A model generated the notes under the pieces. That model did no database searches and was not told where the DNA came from. It saw only the letters and a list, made by a program, of their open reading frames with translations. Position numbers and translations under genes: made by a program. Positions 1-12,026 of a stretch of 64,000 bases of DNA are shown here, piece by piece. Position 1 is the first letter of the stretch, and every line of letters starts with the position of its first letter. Source of the stretch: Pleodorina starrii (lineage: Eukaryota > Chlorophyta > Chlorophyceae > Chlamydomonadales > Volvocaceae). The stretch covers positions 360,001 through 424,000 of the forward strand of contig BRXU01000006.1 of NCBI GenBank assembly GCA_030267565.1. The letters run 5' to 3'.

Positions 1-172
1 GACAGCTCAGGCAGGCTCCGTGGCATTAAGCTCGAGTCAAACATGGCCCCACCGCCTGCCGCAATCCTGACCCTTGACCGCCCGCTGATCGTGCACTCCC
101 TCGGATGCGCTGCTGATGGCTGATGGCTAGGTGCCGCCGGAACGCATCTCCGGTCAGCGGTATGCCACAAAC

Positions 173-2309
173 CTGTTGATGTGTGTCGCCTCCTTCAGCT
201 CCTTGCCCGTCACGCCCGAACGCTTCACGCGCTCGCTACCCGCCAAATCCACGAGATGCAGCTTGCTTGTGAACTCGCTGGTGCGGACCTACGATGCGGA
301 AAACAATCCCCCCGGTGCTGGCATGAATGGTCGTGCCCAAATCCGCAAGCCTGTAATTGATAGCTTGTCCATGCGGTAAACAGGCAGATAGCAGGCCGGC
401 GAGGTCTTACCTTCGCCTTGAGGTCAGCACCCAGCTCGTTCAGGACCTCCACAATGGTGCGCTGCACTGTAATCGTGAAGATGGCGTGAGACCGAGAGGA
501 TCTGCCCACCGGGAGGGGCACGGAACACAGTCAGTACCCGACTAGCCTAGAAACATATCGTCCCCAAGCTGATACCAGGTTGGCAATTCGTGCGCGGTAA
601 CGGTGCAGGGCCCATCCGTTCAACTGAACGGTTAAGGCACCAGTCCGTGAGCTTGGACTGACCCCATGAAGCATCCATATTCTGATGACGCAACACAGCT
701 CACTGATGCCTTGCGACACACAGGTTGGACGCATCCAACGATCCGGGCGTCATGTTTAGAGTCGCGCAAATACCTGTCGTTGAGTTTTGTGGACGAAACA
801 GAGCGGTTGTCCATGCACATGTTAAAAAACGAGAGCAGGTCGTCCGCGTTGTGCACCTCCTTCTCCGTCACACCGACGACCTGGAAAGGCGTGCACAGGT
901 GCAACCTTGATGTGACAAGATTGTTTAAAAACAGCCTATGGGATGGGTATAATCCCAGTCATGCCATTTACCTCCCTGGAGTCTTGTGCGGCGTCATTAC
1001 CGGGGCCCCGGCGGCTGCTATGATGCACGCATGGAGAGAATCCCATTCCCCCACGCAAGACATGTTAGGCAGCGTTCAAATGCAAGTGCACACAATGACG
1101 CAATTCGTACCTCTGGCACGACACGCGCGTCCTTGCCCACAGGGCGCTCCTGCAGCTTCAGCGCCGAAGGGTTCCCGCCCTTTCCGTCCCAGCCCTTCGC
1201 AGTGTCATCCCGCCCGCCCGCCAGGGCAAGGTCGCGCAAATCCTCATTGTATAGCTCCAGGCCGTACGCCATAATCTGCGCCGGGCAAGCCGAGTATGTT
1301 CACCCGATACTTCTACTGTGCACTGTCCTCAAGCGTCACATTGGCACCGTACGTCATAATTGGACAGACATCCCACGCATGCCGTAAACTGCTCGACTTA
1401 GGGCAGCATCCGCAGGCGGGGGCCCTTGGATGGAACTACTGTGGGGGTTTGCTCTTCCGGAGGCCGTGGCTCTATCGGACCAGGCGTGCGTCCACGCCGT
1501 GTGACCCCCTACCTGCGTTTTCTCTCCGGGCTTCTCCTTTTTGCGAATTGCCTCCGCGAGTGCAAAGATGTGGCGAATTACCCGTGGCGTGACACCTATC
1601 GCAAGGCAGGCACACGCGCTTTGAAAAACATGGTCCTCAATATGCACAGGTAGCCAGGAACAACACCTCACCCTCCTCAACGATGCCATATAAGCCCTGC
1701 CCTCCGGCCATGGTATGCGTCTTGCCCGAACCGGTCTGGCCGTAGGCAAGCACGGTGGCATTGTAACCCTGCGTTTGTGCGAGCTCCAAGTTTAAAAAGC
1801 TGAGCGGAATTGAAATCAGCGGGACCATTCGTAAGCCAAGGTACCTTGAACACAGCCTCGACCAGCTGCGCGACGCAGTCTTCGTAAATTGCGTCTGAGG
1901 TTACGTCCTGGCCGTAACGACGATCGAAAGCATACCCCTTGGCGGTTGCGCCTCTGAGCTGCAGCAGCGTATTCTTATCCACCGCCTGCAGCAAATGCAT
2001 GCGGTCAAGCCTCACCCCACAGAGGCCAAGTAAACCTCCCAGCGCTCCATATCTCACCGATAGCACAACTTGCTTCGTCTCCTCGTCGAAGCTGACGCAA
2101 GCGCGCAAGCCCTCGTCACGCTCCCTCGGATTGAGGGGTCGCACCTTGCAGCACAGACAACAGACAGCCACTTGCGGCCCTTCCCAAAGCCCAAGGCAGC
2201 CATATCCGCATACACAATGAGGGCTTAGCTGACACGTCTCAATACGGCCACGTACCCGCACGCAGACTTGTATCGCCGTGGAGGGCTCGCCCCCCTCGTG
2301 CTCCGCCAT
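173..2309 (-). CDS. Kinesin motor protein, kinesin-4/KIF21-like (3' part beyond left edge)
   Basis: This encodes the N-terminal motor of an ATP-driven microtubule motor. Nine exons fit with matching phases: 2256-2309, 2058-2144, 1845-1985, 1672-1768, 1513-1595, 1111-1275, 774-880, 411-501 and 173-288. Together they give about 313 residues. Motor landmarks are VRPLNPRE near residue 20, P-loop GQTGSGKT at about 104-111, [11 protein letters not shown] after the start of exon 6, switch I SSRSH at about 246-250 and switch II DLAGSE at about 289-294. The phrases [17 protein letters not shown] and [10 protein letters not shown] resemble kinesin-4/KIF21 motors, but the subfamily is inferred. The ATG at 2309 is chosen because the motor starts 13 residues later. 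The last visible exon ends in a GT donor, so the rest of the motor and the stalk lie off the window. Codon phase agrees at every junction. Confidence 0.9.
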
Positions 2310-3807
2310 CGGGCCGAAGCCGCTTCCTAATCCTAACTATGAGCAATATTAGAAACTGTCGGTTCACTGATAGGGTGGGTTGGCGTCAAAGTGAAGGAGT
2401 CCAACAGGCGATCACCAAACGAAATGGGGTAAACCTTTTAAAATGAAGTTGATGAAACCCAGGTGTTTAACTATCAATCTACCGGATGCAAGTACCTACA
2501 CGCTGCTTACGTTAGCAACTATTCTGGAAAGGAAATGACGGAATCGAAATCGGCATGTACGGCGAGTGCTCAAAAGCCACTAAACGTTAGCTGTGAGTCC
2601 CTGCTTTGCAAGATGCCGCATCGGGCTCTATATTGCATATGCACCACCTTTAGGCAAATGAGGTCGCCGGGTGAGCAGACTCCCGTTGACCACTTCCGAG
2701 AGGTACTCAGTTTCCCTCTGCCGCCCCTAGGCCGCCCCTTGTAATTGAATGGAATCGACAAGATGGTTTCCCTCACACCCACACCTGATGGTCTGCTGCT
2801 GCCGCCAACGGCCCATGGACCCTGGGTTCCGCAGGTGCCGGCCCCGCTTGTTTTGCTGTGGTATCCCTTCCCTTCGAAGCCTCCGTTACTGGTACCGTGT
2901 TCACACCCTGGACACCTGGCACATCCACCACAGCAATCCCAAATGTCTTGAAACGGCACGGGCCCGCGCCTTGTATAAACGTTCACCTAGCATGGCCAGG
3001 CACGGGTTGCCAGCTGTCGGGAAGCACTTCGGAGCCAGCTCGCTCCGATCCTGGCCCACGCCTTCTGTGTTTCGTCCTGCCCAGTTGATGTTTCAGGTTG
3101 GGTATCCCAGCAAGACCCAGCACGATGCCTCGGGTTCCCCAAACGGAAACGTTGCGTGGCATCGTGATGGACAGTAAATTCGGCCGCCAGCAAACCCTTG
3201 GTTTTCGAGCTGGGGCACTCTGAACCGGGCGAGTGGGTTCTAGGGCCACACAAACAGAACAGCAAACCCGATGCCCCACAACCATTGGATATAGCAAGGG
3301 GCGACATGGCCTGCACGGCGTTGGGCCCTCCTTTTGGCGGAGGCGCAAGTGCCGACTGACAGAGTTCCTCGAAGACATAACGCAGCACCGTAGCTCATGA
3401 ATTGCCATAGCAGGGGACACCATATGGAGGATATGGTGGCCAAATAGGTGTCGGCAACGACGGTACCGGTACAACGAAGGTTCCAGAGCTGTCCATGCGC
3501 AAGCGGACCGACACCGGGCGCTTGCTCCTATCCAAGCACGATATTCGGCTCCAAATGTCATCAATGCAGGTTGTATACCAGCCAAATTACATCTTCCACG
3601 CGACCTGTTCCAGCTGCAGTTCATCGCCCGTTCCAGAACATGCCGTACCGGTACTGCGTTGTTTTCGTTCGAGCTCTTCAGGTAATGTGGACCCAAAACC
3701 TTCCTACCTGCAAGTAGCACTCGTCAGCACCATCGCTTTGCCATCAGACCGGCTGGCTGCGTCGTGTTAAGTTTTTGAAGTGCCACACCCCACGCTTTGC
3801 ATGAACG
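2310..3807. other. Intergenic region between two divergent genes
   Basis: About 1.5 kb separates the kinesin start from the MLF start, so both promoters probably lie here. Base composition is less GC-rich than in the flanking exons. I see no recognisable protein motif, tandem repeat or clear TATA element. Open frames here are short and show no family features. Confidence 0.6.
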
Positions 3808-6800
3808 ATGTTTGGACGCGGAGGCCCATTCGGTAGTATGTTTGGAAATGACCCCTTTTTCTCGGACCCGTTTTCACATATGGATAGGATGATGAATTCC
3901 ATGCTCAGCGCCCCGTTCTTTGCTGACCCTTTGGGCGTTGGGCTTCGTCCGCCGGGACCGCAATTCATCCAGCAAGTCCCAAATGCCAGGGTAAGCTGAA
4001 CGCGGGGCCTCTCGGTCGTAGTCCCGTCATGACCTGGACATCCCTCACGACTTACAAGTTCGGAGCGCGCAGGGGCGCCAACCTGTCATAGAGGAAGTGG
4101 ATGAGGCAGGCGACACCGGTCGGACCGCCAGTGCCCAGGACCAGCCCATCGTCGAAGAGCCCGACGACGGTGCGCCCCCCTGTTGAACGATGCGTGTCGC
4201 ACATCATCGGGCCCGCACTCCATGACGCGCCAGCCCAAGCGCTCGTGAACGCGGCGGTGGCACATGCACATCGAGGTCTTTCGTTCGCGCACTAGGCTGC
4301 AGCCCATGCGAGGCCCGGCATCACGCCCGCCACGAACGCCGCACGCAGAGGTGACCATCAGACGTTCGTGGTCCCGGTCAAGACCGCAGGACAGCGCAAG
4401 GGCTGCCATTCTGGGCGGCGCCCGGTGTGACTGCGCATGGCAGCCGCCAGCGGTACCACATGCGATGCGGAACTGGGGGCCAGTCCTGCCAGTGTGGGCG
4501 GGGCCCTCGGCAGCTGCTGCCAACAGCCGCAAGCTGACGGCCGGCTGGCGGCCTTTGCTGCTGCTCATCCCGCGGACGCCGCCGCTCATGCTAGTGTGGG
4601 CCGCCCCCCGTTCCTTTGCCGCCGGCGTTGCTTGCCTCGCAGAGCCAGCGCAACAGGACCGCGCGTCGCAGCGGCAGCGGCGACACAGCCCCCAGCGGCA
4701 GCCGGCCGCTCAGGCGCACGCGGCACCGATGATGGGTAGGTGGTCGAGTCGGGGAGGCTTTGGATTTCGGGTGTTACTGGCCAGTTGGGATCTTGGGAAC
4801 CTAAGGGGAGGTCTGTTACGGGTGTGCTCTACCGTGCCCTGCGAAAGCGCCGGTGACTAGATATTTTTGCGCGCCGCAGATCCTTTCAGCCAGCTGTTTG
4901 GCGCGCTGGCGGGCGGCGCAATGGCGGGTGGCGGCGGCTCGTCGTTCGTGGTCAGCAGCAGCAGCTACAGCTCCATGGGACCCAGCGGAGTGTCGTACTC
5001 GGCTTCCAGTACCACACGAGTGGGGCCGGGAGGGGTGAGTGCGCGGCAGGCCCGCGTGTGTACTTGTCTGTGTGTGTGCGTATGCGTATGGACATGTGTG
5101 TGTGTGTGTTTCACGGAAGGGGTCGAGGTCTGTCAGCCTCCCTACGTTGCGGATGCAGGGGAGGGCGGGTCGCACGGGTCGTGGCCTGACGATACACACA
5201 CACACACACACCGACACACGTGTTGGTTATCCGTACAGGGCATCAGCGCCCGGACGTGGCTCAGGCCATCGGCCATCGCTTCGCTGCCTCCACGTTGCTC
5301 TCACCGGCCCTCACCGGCTTTCTCCCACCGCACTGCTGCAACCCAACCCACACCGCCACCACCGCCATCCTGCAAACCCACATCCCCCGCCCTCCTCACT
5401 CCTCTATGCCCTCTTCCTGGCCTTCTCCCCTCTTTCCTCGTCCGTCTTCCTTGCCTTTTTCGCATGGGTGCTAAACCTAAACCCTAAACCCCTTATCACC
5501 GCACCCCCTCTCCCCCGTCAGGTCCGCGAGACGCAGTCGGTCGTCCGCGACGGCCGCTCCGGAACCGAGTCCGTGACCATCAGTCGTGGCCTGGGGGACG
5601 GTCGGCAGCGCACGCTGGTCCGCACGCGGGACGCGCTCACCGGGCGGGAGGAGCAGCTGGAGGACCTCAGGGGGCTCAGCCAGGTGCGTCTGGCCCGGGG
5701 CTGGGGCTGGGTGTGGGTGTCGATAGTCGATAAAGTCGATCGTCGAAACCCCGCAGCAAAAGAATGGAGGCGAGGCAGGGCCGGGGCTGGAAAGGTGTTA
5801 CAGGCGAAACCGCAGCAAAGGAAATGGAGACGAGGTGGACTGGGCTGGGCTGGGGTGGGGCGGGGCGGGGATGCCTTGCTGGGGCTGTTGGGCAGGCTGA
5901 CGTGGAGGTGAGCTCATTGATGGAAGTGGTGGCTGGTCGCGGGATCGAGGCGCACAAACGGCAACCGAGTCGGCGACCTAGCAGCTGGAAGCTGGCAGGT
6001 GTATGCGTTCATTGCGTTCGTTGCGGGGCGCCCAACGGGGTTCTGCCGCCAACGGGGTCAGAGCGGGACAGCTGCCCTCGGCGCCGCTACGCGTCGTGTC
6101 GTGTGGTCCTGATGTTGACGTTGACGCGACTCGACGATCCCAGCGCCGCCCGTGTCCCCCCAGGCCGTCCCCCCACTCCCTCGGTCGCCTACGTCCCTCT
6201 GCTGCGGTACCGTTTTCCTTATTCTCCGTGCCGCCACCGCCAAATCTCTTATCGCCCCACGGGGACTGCATTTCGCAACCTAGTCTCCCTCTCCGTCTCC
6301 GTCTCCTTCCCCCACCGCGACTGCATTTCGCAACGCACCGCTGCCGACGACTCGCAGCACGAGGCGGACGTCTTTGACGACCAGTGGCGCCACCACGCGG
6401 AACGGAACCTCCCCGGCGGCGGCGCCTTCGGAGCGGCGGTCTCGTCCGGGCGCATCGGCGGCGGCGGCGGCGGCCGCGGTGCGGCGGCGCAGCAGCGCCC
6501 GCTGGCGCTGCCCGCGGCGCTGCCCGCGGCGGCGCCGGCTGGACACGGCATGTACGACAGCAACGCCGGGTTTGCAGCGGCGCAGCGGGCCGCATACGCC
6601 CGACCGTCGTCGTCGTCGGGCGGCCACAATCGACGGCCAAGCGGCGGCGGCGGCGGCAGCAGCCACGGCGGCGGCAGCGTATACGGCAGCGGCGGCGGCG
6701 TGGCGGCGTCTCGCAGCCGGGGCTCTGTTCTGGACGGGCAGTACGGAACTGTACGACAGCAGCAACAGCAGGCGTACCCGCATTCGGCCGGTGCGAGCAG

Positions 6801-6882
6801 GGTGCCCTCCGGCGGCGGCGGCGGCACGGGTTACGGTGCGGGTTACGGCGCGGGCCAGGGTCATCAGCGGTACGGCTATTGA
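3808..6882 (+). CDS. Myeloid leukemia factor (MLF) family protein
   Basis: MLF proteins are small adaptors linked to transcription, protein quality control and cell-cycle control in animals; their algal role is unknown. Six exons fit in phase: 3808-3990, 4073-4169, 4643-4735, 4880-5034, 5522-5683 and 6358-6882, giving 404 residues. Family signals are the N-terminal DPFFSDPF and MDRMMNSM, then PFSQLFGAL, a serine-rich FVVSSSSYSS stretch, SSTTRVGPGG, ISRGLGDGR and LTGREEQLEDL, and finally DDQWRHHAERNLP. The last exon adds a long Gly/Ala/Gln-rich tail ending in RYGY, which is not typical of animal MLFs. The short exon at 4643 is supported by a pyrimidine-rich acceptor and agreeing phase on both sides, but is the least certain. 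Intron 5 holds telomere-like and dispersed repeats. Confidence 0.85.
5470..5491 (+). repeat. Short telomere-like repeat in MLF intron 5
   Basis: Three adjoining degenerate CCCTAAA-type units lie about 30 bases upstream of the intron acceptor. They resemble the interstitial telomere-like tracts elsewhere in the window. Confidence 0.6.
5742..5838 (-). repeat. Two tandem copies of a dispersed repeat motif
   Basis: The motif GAAACC(CC)GCAGCAAARGAA followed by TGGAGRCGAGG occurs twice about 66 bases apart in MLF intron 5. Related versions in the other orientation, with core GTCCCTCYGCTGCGGTACC, are at 6192-6211 and 9042-9061. A looser match lies at about 25993-26012. All are in non-coding DNA, which suggests a small transposable element or satellite relic. 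Confidence 0.45.
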
Positions 6883-7085
6883 GCGCGGGAGGGAGGTGCT
6901 GCGCGGCTTAACGGGTGTGTGTGCGTACACGGGCGTGACTCTAGGTTTGTGCGGGTTCACGCGCGGACATCGACGAAACGTTCTGTCTTCTATTCTGGGG
7001 GGCGCATACAGCTGTGATTGAAAGCCCGCGCTTCCCTTGTTTTGGGCGCATTTGCCGCCACCCGTTATAAGGTGTTTTCCTCAGT

Positions 7086-7090
7086 TGTAA
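7086..7090 (+). terminator. Putative TGTAA polyadenylation signal of the MLF gene
   Basis: TGTAA is the usual polyadenylation signal of volvocine algae. This copy lies about 200 bases beyond the MLF stop codon and is the first good candidate. Confidence 0.5.
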
Positions 7091-8426
7091 CAATGTTGAA
7101 AGTCTTGATCAGTCAGCGCAGAGTTGCGTACTTGTGTTGCCTGCCTGAGTGCGTGTGCTGCTCCCCCCTCCCCCCCTTTCGTGCTTGTGTGCGGTGCATT
7201 GTACAATGCGAACTCTCTCTTGCGTAAGAGGTGTTTTTTGGGGGGGCCAGACTCCCCTCTGCGTCCCACGTATCACACACGGGGCGGCGCAACGCAACGT
7301 CACGTTGCTGGATGGCGAACGTTTCTTCCTTGGGGGGGACGGGGAGTCGCCCGGAGTGTCAGGCAGCGGACGGAGGGGAGGGGGGGGGCCGGCGTGGGAG
7401 GATCTGCGCCCGTTCCTGTCCGCGCGGTGTGCGGTGTGCGCGTGCTGACACGCAGTGAGCCACACCCCGCCAGATGGCGGCGGTTGTGCGGGCGATGGTG
7501 GGTCCCTTAGCCGCTGCCACACCCCTCGATGGCTTTGTTGGGGCAGGGGGGCTTTGCGACCCTGACCTTTCCTGCGCGTGAAGGACTGCTCCAAGGGGGG
7601 CCGGGGTGTTATCATCTGGAGGCCGCGAGGCCCCTCGGCAGTGGGATGCTTCTCGCCCTGGAAGAACGTGCTTTTGTCGGCCGGCCGGCCGGGCGCATGC
7701 AAGTCCTACACAAAGCCTCGAAGTTTTGCAACAGGCGGGCAAAGCCCCCCGCCCACACACACACACACGCACGCAGATAAGCGGATTAGCGCGATGAGTA
7801 CGATGAGCCTACGGTTGTGTCTTTGTCTTTGCGTGCACGCAGCTGCTGCTTGCACGCGTGGAGATTGGATGGGAGGAGACTTGGTGCGATTGACTCGGAA
7901 GAGGAAGCCCAACGCGCATGGAGACTTGGAGAGGAGGTGCATTGCTGTGGTTTGGACGAGCGAGTCTGCGGTGTCGTCGGTTGGCACTTCGGGTGGCGGT
8001 TTACCGGTACCATCGTCTCGCTGGCCCGAGGGCAAGCCCCCAGGGCCAGGGGTGCAAGGTGAACGGTCTACGGTGCCAACAGCGTGACATGGCGTTCGAA
8101 GGTGTGTATGAGGTGCCGTACAGGAGGATTGTCGATGCAGTAGCTATGTTTACATTGCGTTGCGGGGTGGCGTCGACGTGCGGCGGCTGCGGCTTGCTTT
8201 GTGTACGGCCCCGCCCGATTGGCTGCCTCGATTGGGTGGTCGCTTAACGGTGACTGCAGGATGGCATGCAGGGCTGTAAGGCCCTCGACAGCTGGCCGGA
8301 CGTCGCGCAGGTCCCTAGCTTCCGACCAAGGCAGCAAACAGGGACCCAAGCAGCCACCTCCTGTGCAGCTCTCCTGCAGCAGCGATCATGAGGTCCTTTT
8401 GCCGCCGTTTCTCATGGTTCCGAACT

Positions 8427-8509
8427 GGGCAGAGCCCCGTAAGGGGGAAATGCGAACAAAGAACCTTAGTGGGCAGAGCCCCGTAAGGGCGAAATGCGAA
8501 CAAAGAACC
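8427..8509 (+). repeat. Two-copy 44-base tandem repeat
   Basis: The unit starting GGGCAGAGCCCCGTAAGGG is repeated head to tail (8427-8470 and 8471-8509). One internal mismatch is visible and the second copy is truncated. Confidence 0.8.
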
Positions 8510-8920
8510 GTACATTCTGACGGCTGAGGAAGGATGCCTTTGTGGGCTTTCCAATGCATCGATCGCACTCGGGCGGCCCCATGCGGATGCCGAGATGTCC
8601 TTCGCGGTACGACCACCAGGACTTCGAGGGCGACACGGGGCAGCCGCCTCTTGCCTCCCTTTGGGAGTTGAGACAGCGTGGTGGGCCCTATTGCTGAGAC
8701 TTAACCAAGAACTAATACTGGGCGGGAAACTTGAGCCGCCGGTTGACAGCGATCACCTCCGTCCGGCGAATACACCGTTGGACATGCCAGGCATGTGTGG
8801 GGTCGGGGACGCTGTGTGGGCCCAGCGGCGCTTGAGCGTGGCCGCCAGTGCCTTCACCAGGCAACGTGGACAACCGGTAGGCTGGTGGCCGGTGTCCGAG
8901 CGACGCATGTGCTCACCGAA

Positions 8921-8977
8921 GTTGGAGCCCCTCACCGGTAAGTTGGAGCCCCTCACCGGTAAGTTGGAGCCCCTCCC
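8921..8977 (+). repeat. 21-base tandem repeat, about 2.7 copies
   Basis: The unit GTTGGAGCCCCTCACCGGTAA occurs at 8921-8941 and 8942-8962, followed by a partial third copy. No reading frame is associated with it. Confidence 0.8.
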
Positions 8978-9689
8978 AGCAGATATGTTCGGTAGGTATT
9001 GCTGGGGTTCCAGGTCCGTTTGCTAACGCCGCCTCCGCCTCCGTCCCTCCGCTGCGGTACCTTCTTCTTGTTACTCACCGGCGGGCGCGCGAGCGTCGTC
9101 TGTCGCCGGGTGTGCGGGTGCGTGTGGCAACGGATGCCGCGAGAAAGTGGCGTTGGAGGCGGCGGGTGCAAGCGGGGGGGGGGGGAAGCTGCCCGCGTGC
9201 GACTCCATGTGTCAACGGACGCCCATGCTGCGGTTGTGCAGGCGGTGTAGGGCGGAGGGGGCTCCGCAGCGGCTCGGGTTGGGGCGGCTGCGAGAGGGGG
9301 TATAAAGAGAATTCCGCAGCGGAGGAGACGGCGTTAGCGAACGGACCCGGAACCGGGGGGGCGGCCCAGCAGGGGGTTCACGGCCCTGGTGCACCCGCCC
9401 GAAGCTTCGCGAGCGGTGTCAGTACTTCAAGACAGGACAGCACGGGCCGCCTCATTACAGATCGGATGAAACTTGCCGAAAATGGCAGCAGATTGTCAAG
9501 GGCATAAGGGGGGATCTGCGCCTCGCCCAGGAGTGCGTCACTGCGTTATGGGTTTTGGTGAAGGGTTTGGGTTTGGATTAAGGATTTAGGGTTTTAGAGG
9601 CCAGGGTGCCTGTCATCGGGGTTTTGCCAGGCCCTTATTGGTGGGGCCTACTCAGCCTGATTTTATCCAATACTGCATCGCGGGCGGTG

Positions 9690-10240
9690 GTTAATGGCCT
9701 CTTGTCCAACAGGGAACGTACCGCTCACGGCAGGCGTGCGGCAAGGGCGTCTACCGGGACCTTTGCTGTACTTGTTTGCCGCGCAGGCGCTCCTGTGTTG
9801 GGGGCGGAATGAAGTGGTCGCGGCGGTGCAGTCCGCGGATGGTGCACGGGGGTGGTGTGCTAGGGGGGATGGAGGCTTTGACGGGGCTGATCATCTTGCT
9901 CTTCGGTGGCTGCCAGGAGGCCGTGCCGGAGCTGAGGTGGCGTACCCTGGCTGGCGGAGTCACCGCCTGGGTGGGGTTGCACGGGCACGTACGCCTTACC
10001 TGTCCTGCAGCCCAGACATCCCCTCCGGAGCAGCATACGGTAGCTACTGCGCTTCAGTTGCTGCGACTCCAGGGGGGGTCCAGACTCCAGGGGGGGGGTC
10101 CAGACTCCAGGAAATAAAGCCCGGGGGTCTCCAGGGAAAGGTTGAGAGCCGTGTGGGGAAACACCAGACCAGACCAGACCAGACCAGACCTTCCGGTACG
10201 TGTATGTGGATGGGTTTGCGCTGGGCCCAGAGTATCGCCG
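9690..10240 (+). mobile_element. Degenerate LINE (L1-type) reverse transcriptase fragment
   Basis: One frame reads VVNGLLSNRE. After a frame change, a second frame reads VPLTAGVRQG followed by LPGPLLYLFAAQALL. This matches the GVRQGCPLAPLLYLF region of L1-type reverse transcriptases in green algae, with the central Cys-Pro replaced by Arg-Leu. Downstream, GGCQEAVPELR around 9905-9940 and YVDGFALGPEYRRYLLL around 10200-10250 look like further RT pieces in shifted frames. The frameshift and missing catalytic YADD block mark it as dead. Its outer limits are uncertain. Confidence 0.6.
10064..10112 (+). repeat. GACTCCAGGGGGGGTCCA tandem repeat
   Basis: Three head-to-tail copies of a GACTCCAGG(G)n unit lie within the LINE remnant. 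Shortly after, from about 10164, follows a separate (CCAGA)n run of about five units. Confidence 0.7.
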
Positions 10241-12026
10241 GTACCTTTTGCTGCGCCACCGCCCTGGCGCTCATCATGGCAGCACCGGCCCCGCCCATCG
10301 ATCGTGGCTCCTTGCCTAACCCCTCGTGGCCCATCCCCTGTTTCGGTCGGAGTGAGCGAATCGGCTCGTTTGCAGGGGACAGTGCCCAGTGGACCGGAGC
10401 ACACCGCATTGGATGACTGCTTGATGGCCGTGGTGGCGGCGCTGGCGGCGCCACGCTACACGGAAAAGGTGGCGAGGCACGTCGAGGCGCTGGATCTGTA
10501 GTTCTGTACACCAGTTTGGCGGATGTAGCCTCCTGCCTTGCCCACCAAAGGAATGTGAAAGGGGACTGCGCCCAAGACTCGCGCGTGCGGACGCTCGTCA
10601 CTGGCATGCCAGGCACAGTGTGTCGCATTGCACACAATGCATGTCATGCAGTGACGCAGTGACGCAGCCAAGCACTGGTCTCCCACGATTGGTCTTGGCT
10701 TGGTATCGAAATATTTTGCTTGCCGTACTGAAAACTGCCGTACACGTTTTGTTGCTGGCCGCCGGGTCGGCCCCTGGCGTGAAGTGGCCATTTAGCATAT
10801 GAGACTCGGGCTCTGCGATCGTGCATGGCTTGGGGCTCTGCCAAGCCTCGCGCGTGAGAACCCACGGTCGCTTCCGCTGCAGTGCAGAGCCAGCTGGCTG
10901 GCTTAGTCATGGTGCCCAATGTAAGACCAACAATAACAACCCCACAGCCTGGCTCGGGACCCTCAGGGCCCCCTGGACTTCGATACCGCGTCTGACATAT
11001 GTACAATATCTTAATTCGGTGTCAGATGCTGTATGCACCAGCAATGCTCTGGGTCCACTGGAAACCTGGTCAACACCGCTGCCCTGGTATACGGTACAGT
11101 GTAGGGCGCTCTCTTACGCCATGGAACGATGACGGAGTGGGCATTGCTCCGTGGCCCTGTTCTGATGTTACGCCCGCTGCTCTTCGTGTTGGCTGGGCTT
11201 CTGCGCTTGTGCAGGGTCCAGTGCAGCGACCCAAGGGCCTGCCAACCCGCGAAAGAAAGAACGGACGCCATGTTCGTTTACGCATGAGTCTTAAGCAAGA
11301 GGAAATGCAGTATTCGGTATGAGGTAGGGGGCTCGCCGCCTCCACAGAGCCGACGATCCGGTGCAGGGTACGTGGGTAGGCCACACTGATGCATGGCAAA
11401 TGATGGAAGCCGCGAAGGCCCGTGGTCATTGCTTCGCAGTAGCTGGAATGACAACTCAATAACCGATTTCTAGGTGTGCACTAAGGTGCAGCGCGAAACA
11501 CAGGCATCAGACATCAGGCACATGGCGACCTCTCACAAGCATCAGGCGTTCTTGCAGAGTGTACGGAATTCCATAGCCCACAGGCTCATGATTGCTTTGA
11601 GCTCGCATGTTTGGCCTCTAACAAAATGTGCAGCTTGCTGTTCCAGTCGCGATGTCGTACATGTGAAGTCAAACGCAAAAGTCAACTTGAGCTGTTTTCT
11701 TCATTAGCTTTTTTGCTGAACACTCTGCTGAGACGTCGACCTCGACAAAAAGGATGATGCATTATTACAGGCCATGAGTCTTATTTGCTTTAAACCTGTT
11801 CCTTTGTCTTGGGTTGCCAAACTAATTCAATGACCAAAAATCCAAAGTCTTTTCCTCGCGAAGCCTAATATTGCGATAACAATTGACGCCAAGGTTATAA
11901 GTGCAGCATGGCCCCACCAGCAGTGAGGGCTTCCTTGTCGTCGGGTAGGGGGTGTAACTCGAAATGTCATCTGGGCTCCTCCCGCCCTCTTGGGTTGTGA
12001 CGCGCATTCTGCATCATGCGCTGCAG

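Larger units (their letters stand above)
6883..12026. other. Gene-poor region with repeats and transposon remnants
   Basis: No confident host gene is visible between the MLF stop and the first visible exon of the large gene downstream. The MLF 3' end probably occupies the first 200 bases, since TGTAA lies at 7086-7090. The rest holds short tandem repeats, an AC-rich microsatellite near 7754, telomere-like bases at about 9566-9598 and a decayed LINE fragment. The 5' exon(s) of the large gene must lie somewhere towards the right end, but I could not place them. Confidence 0.6.
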
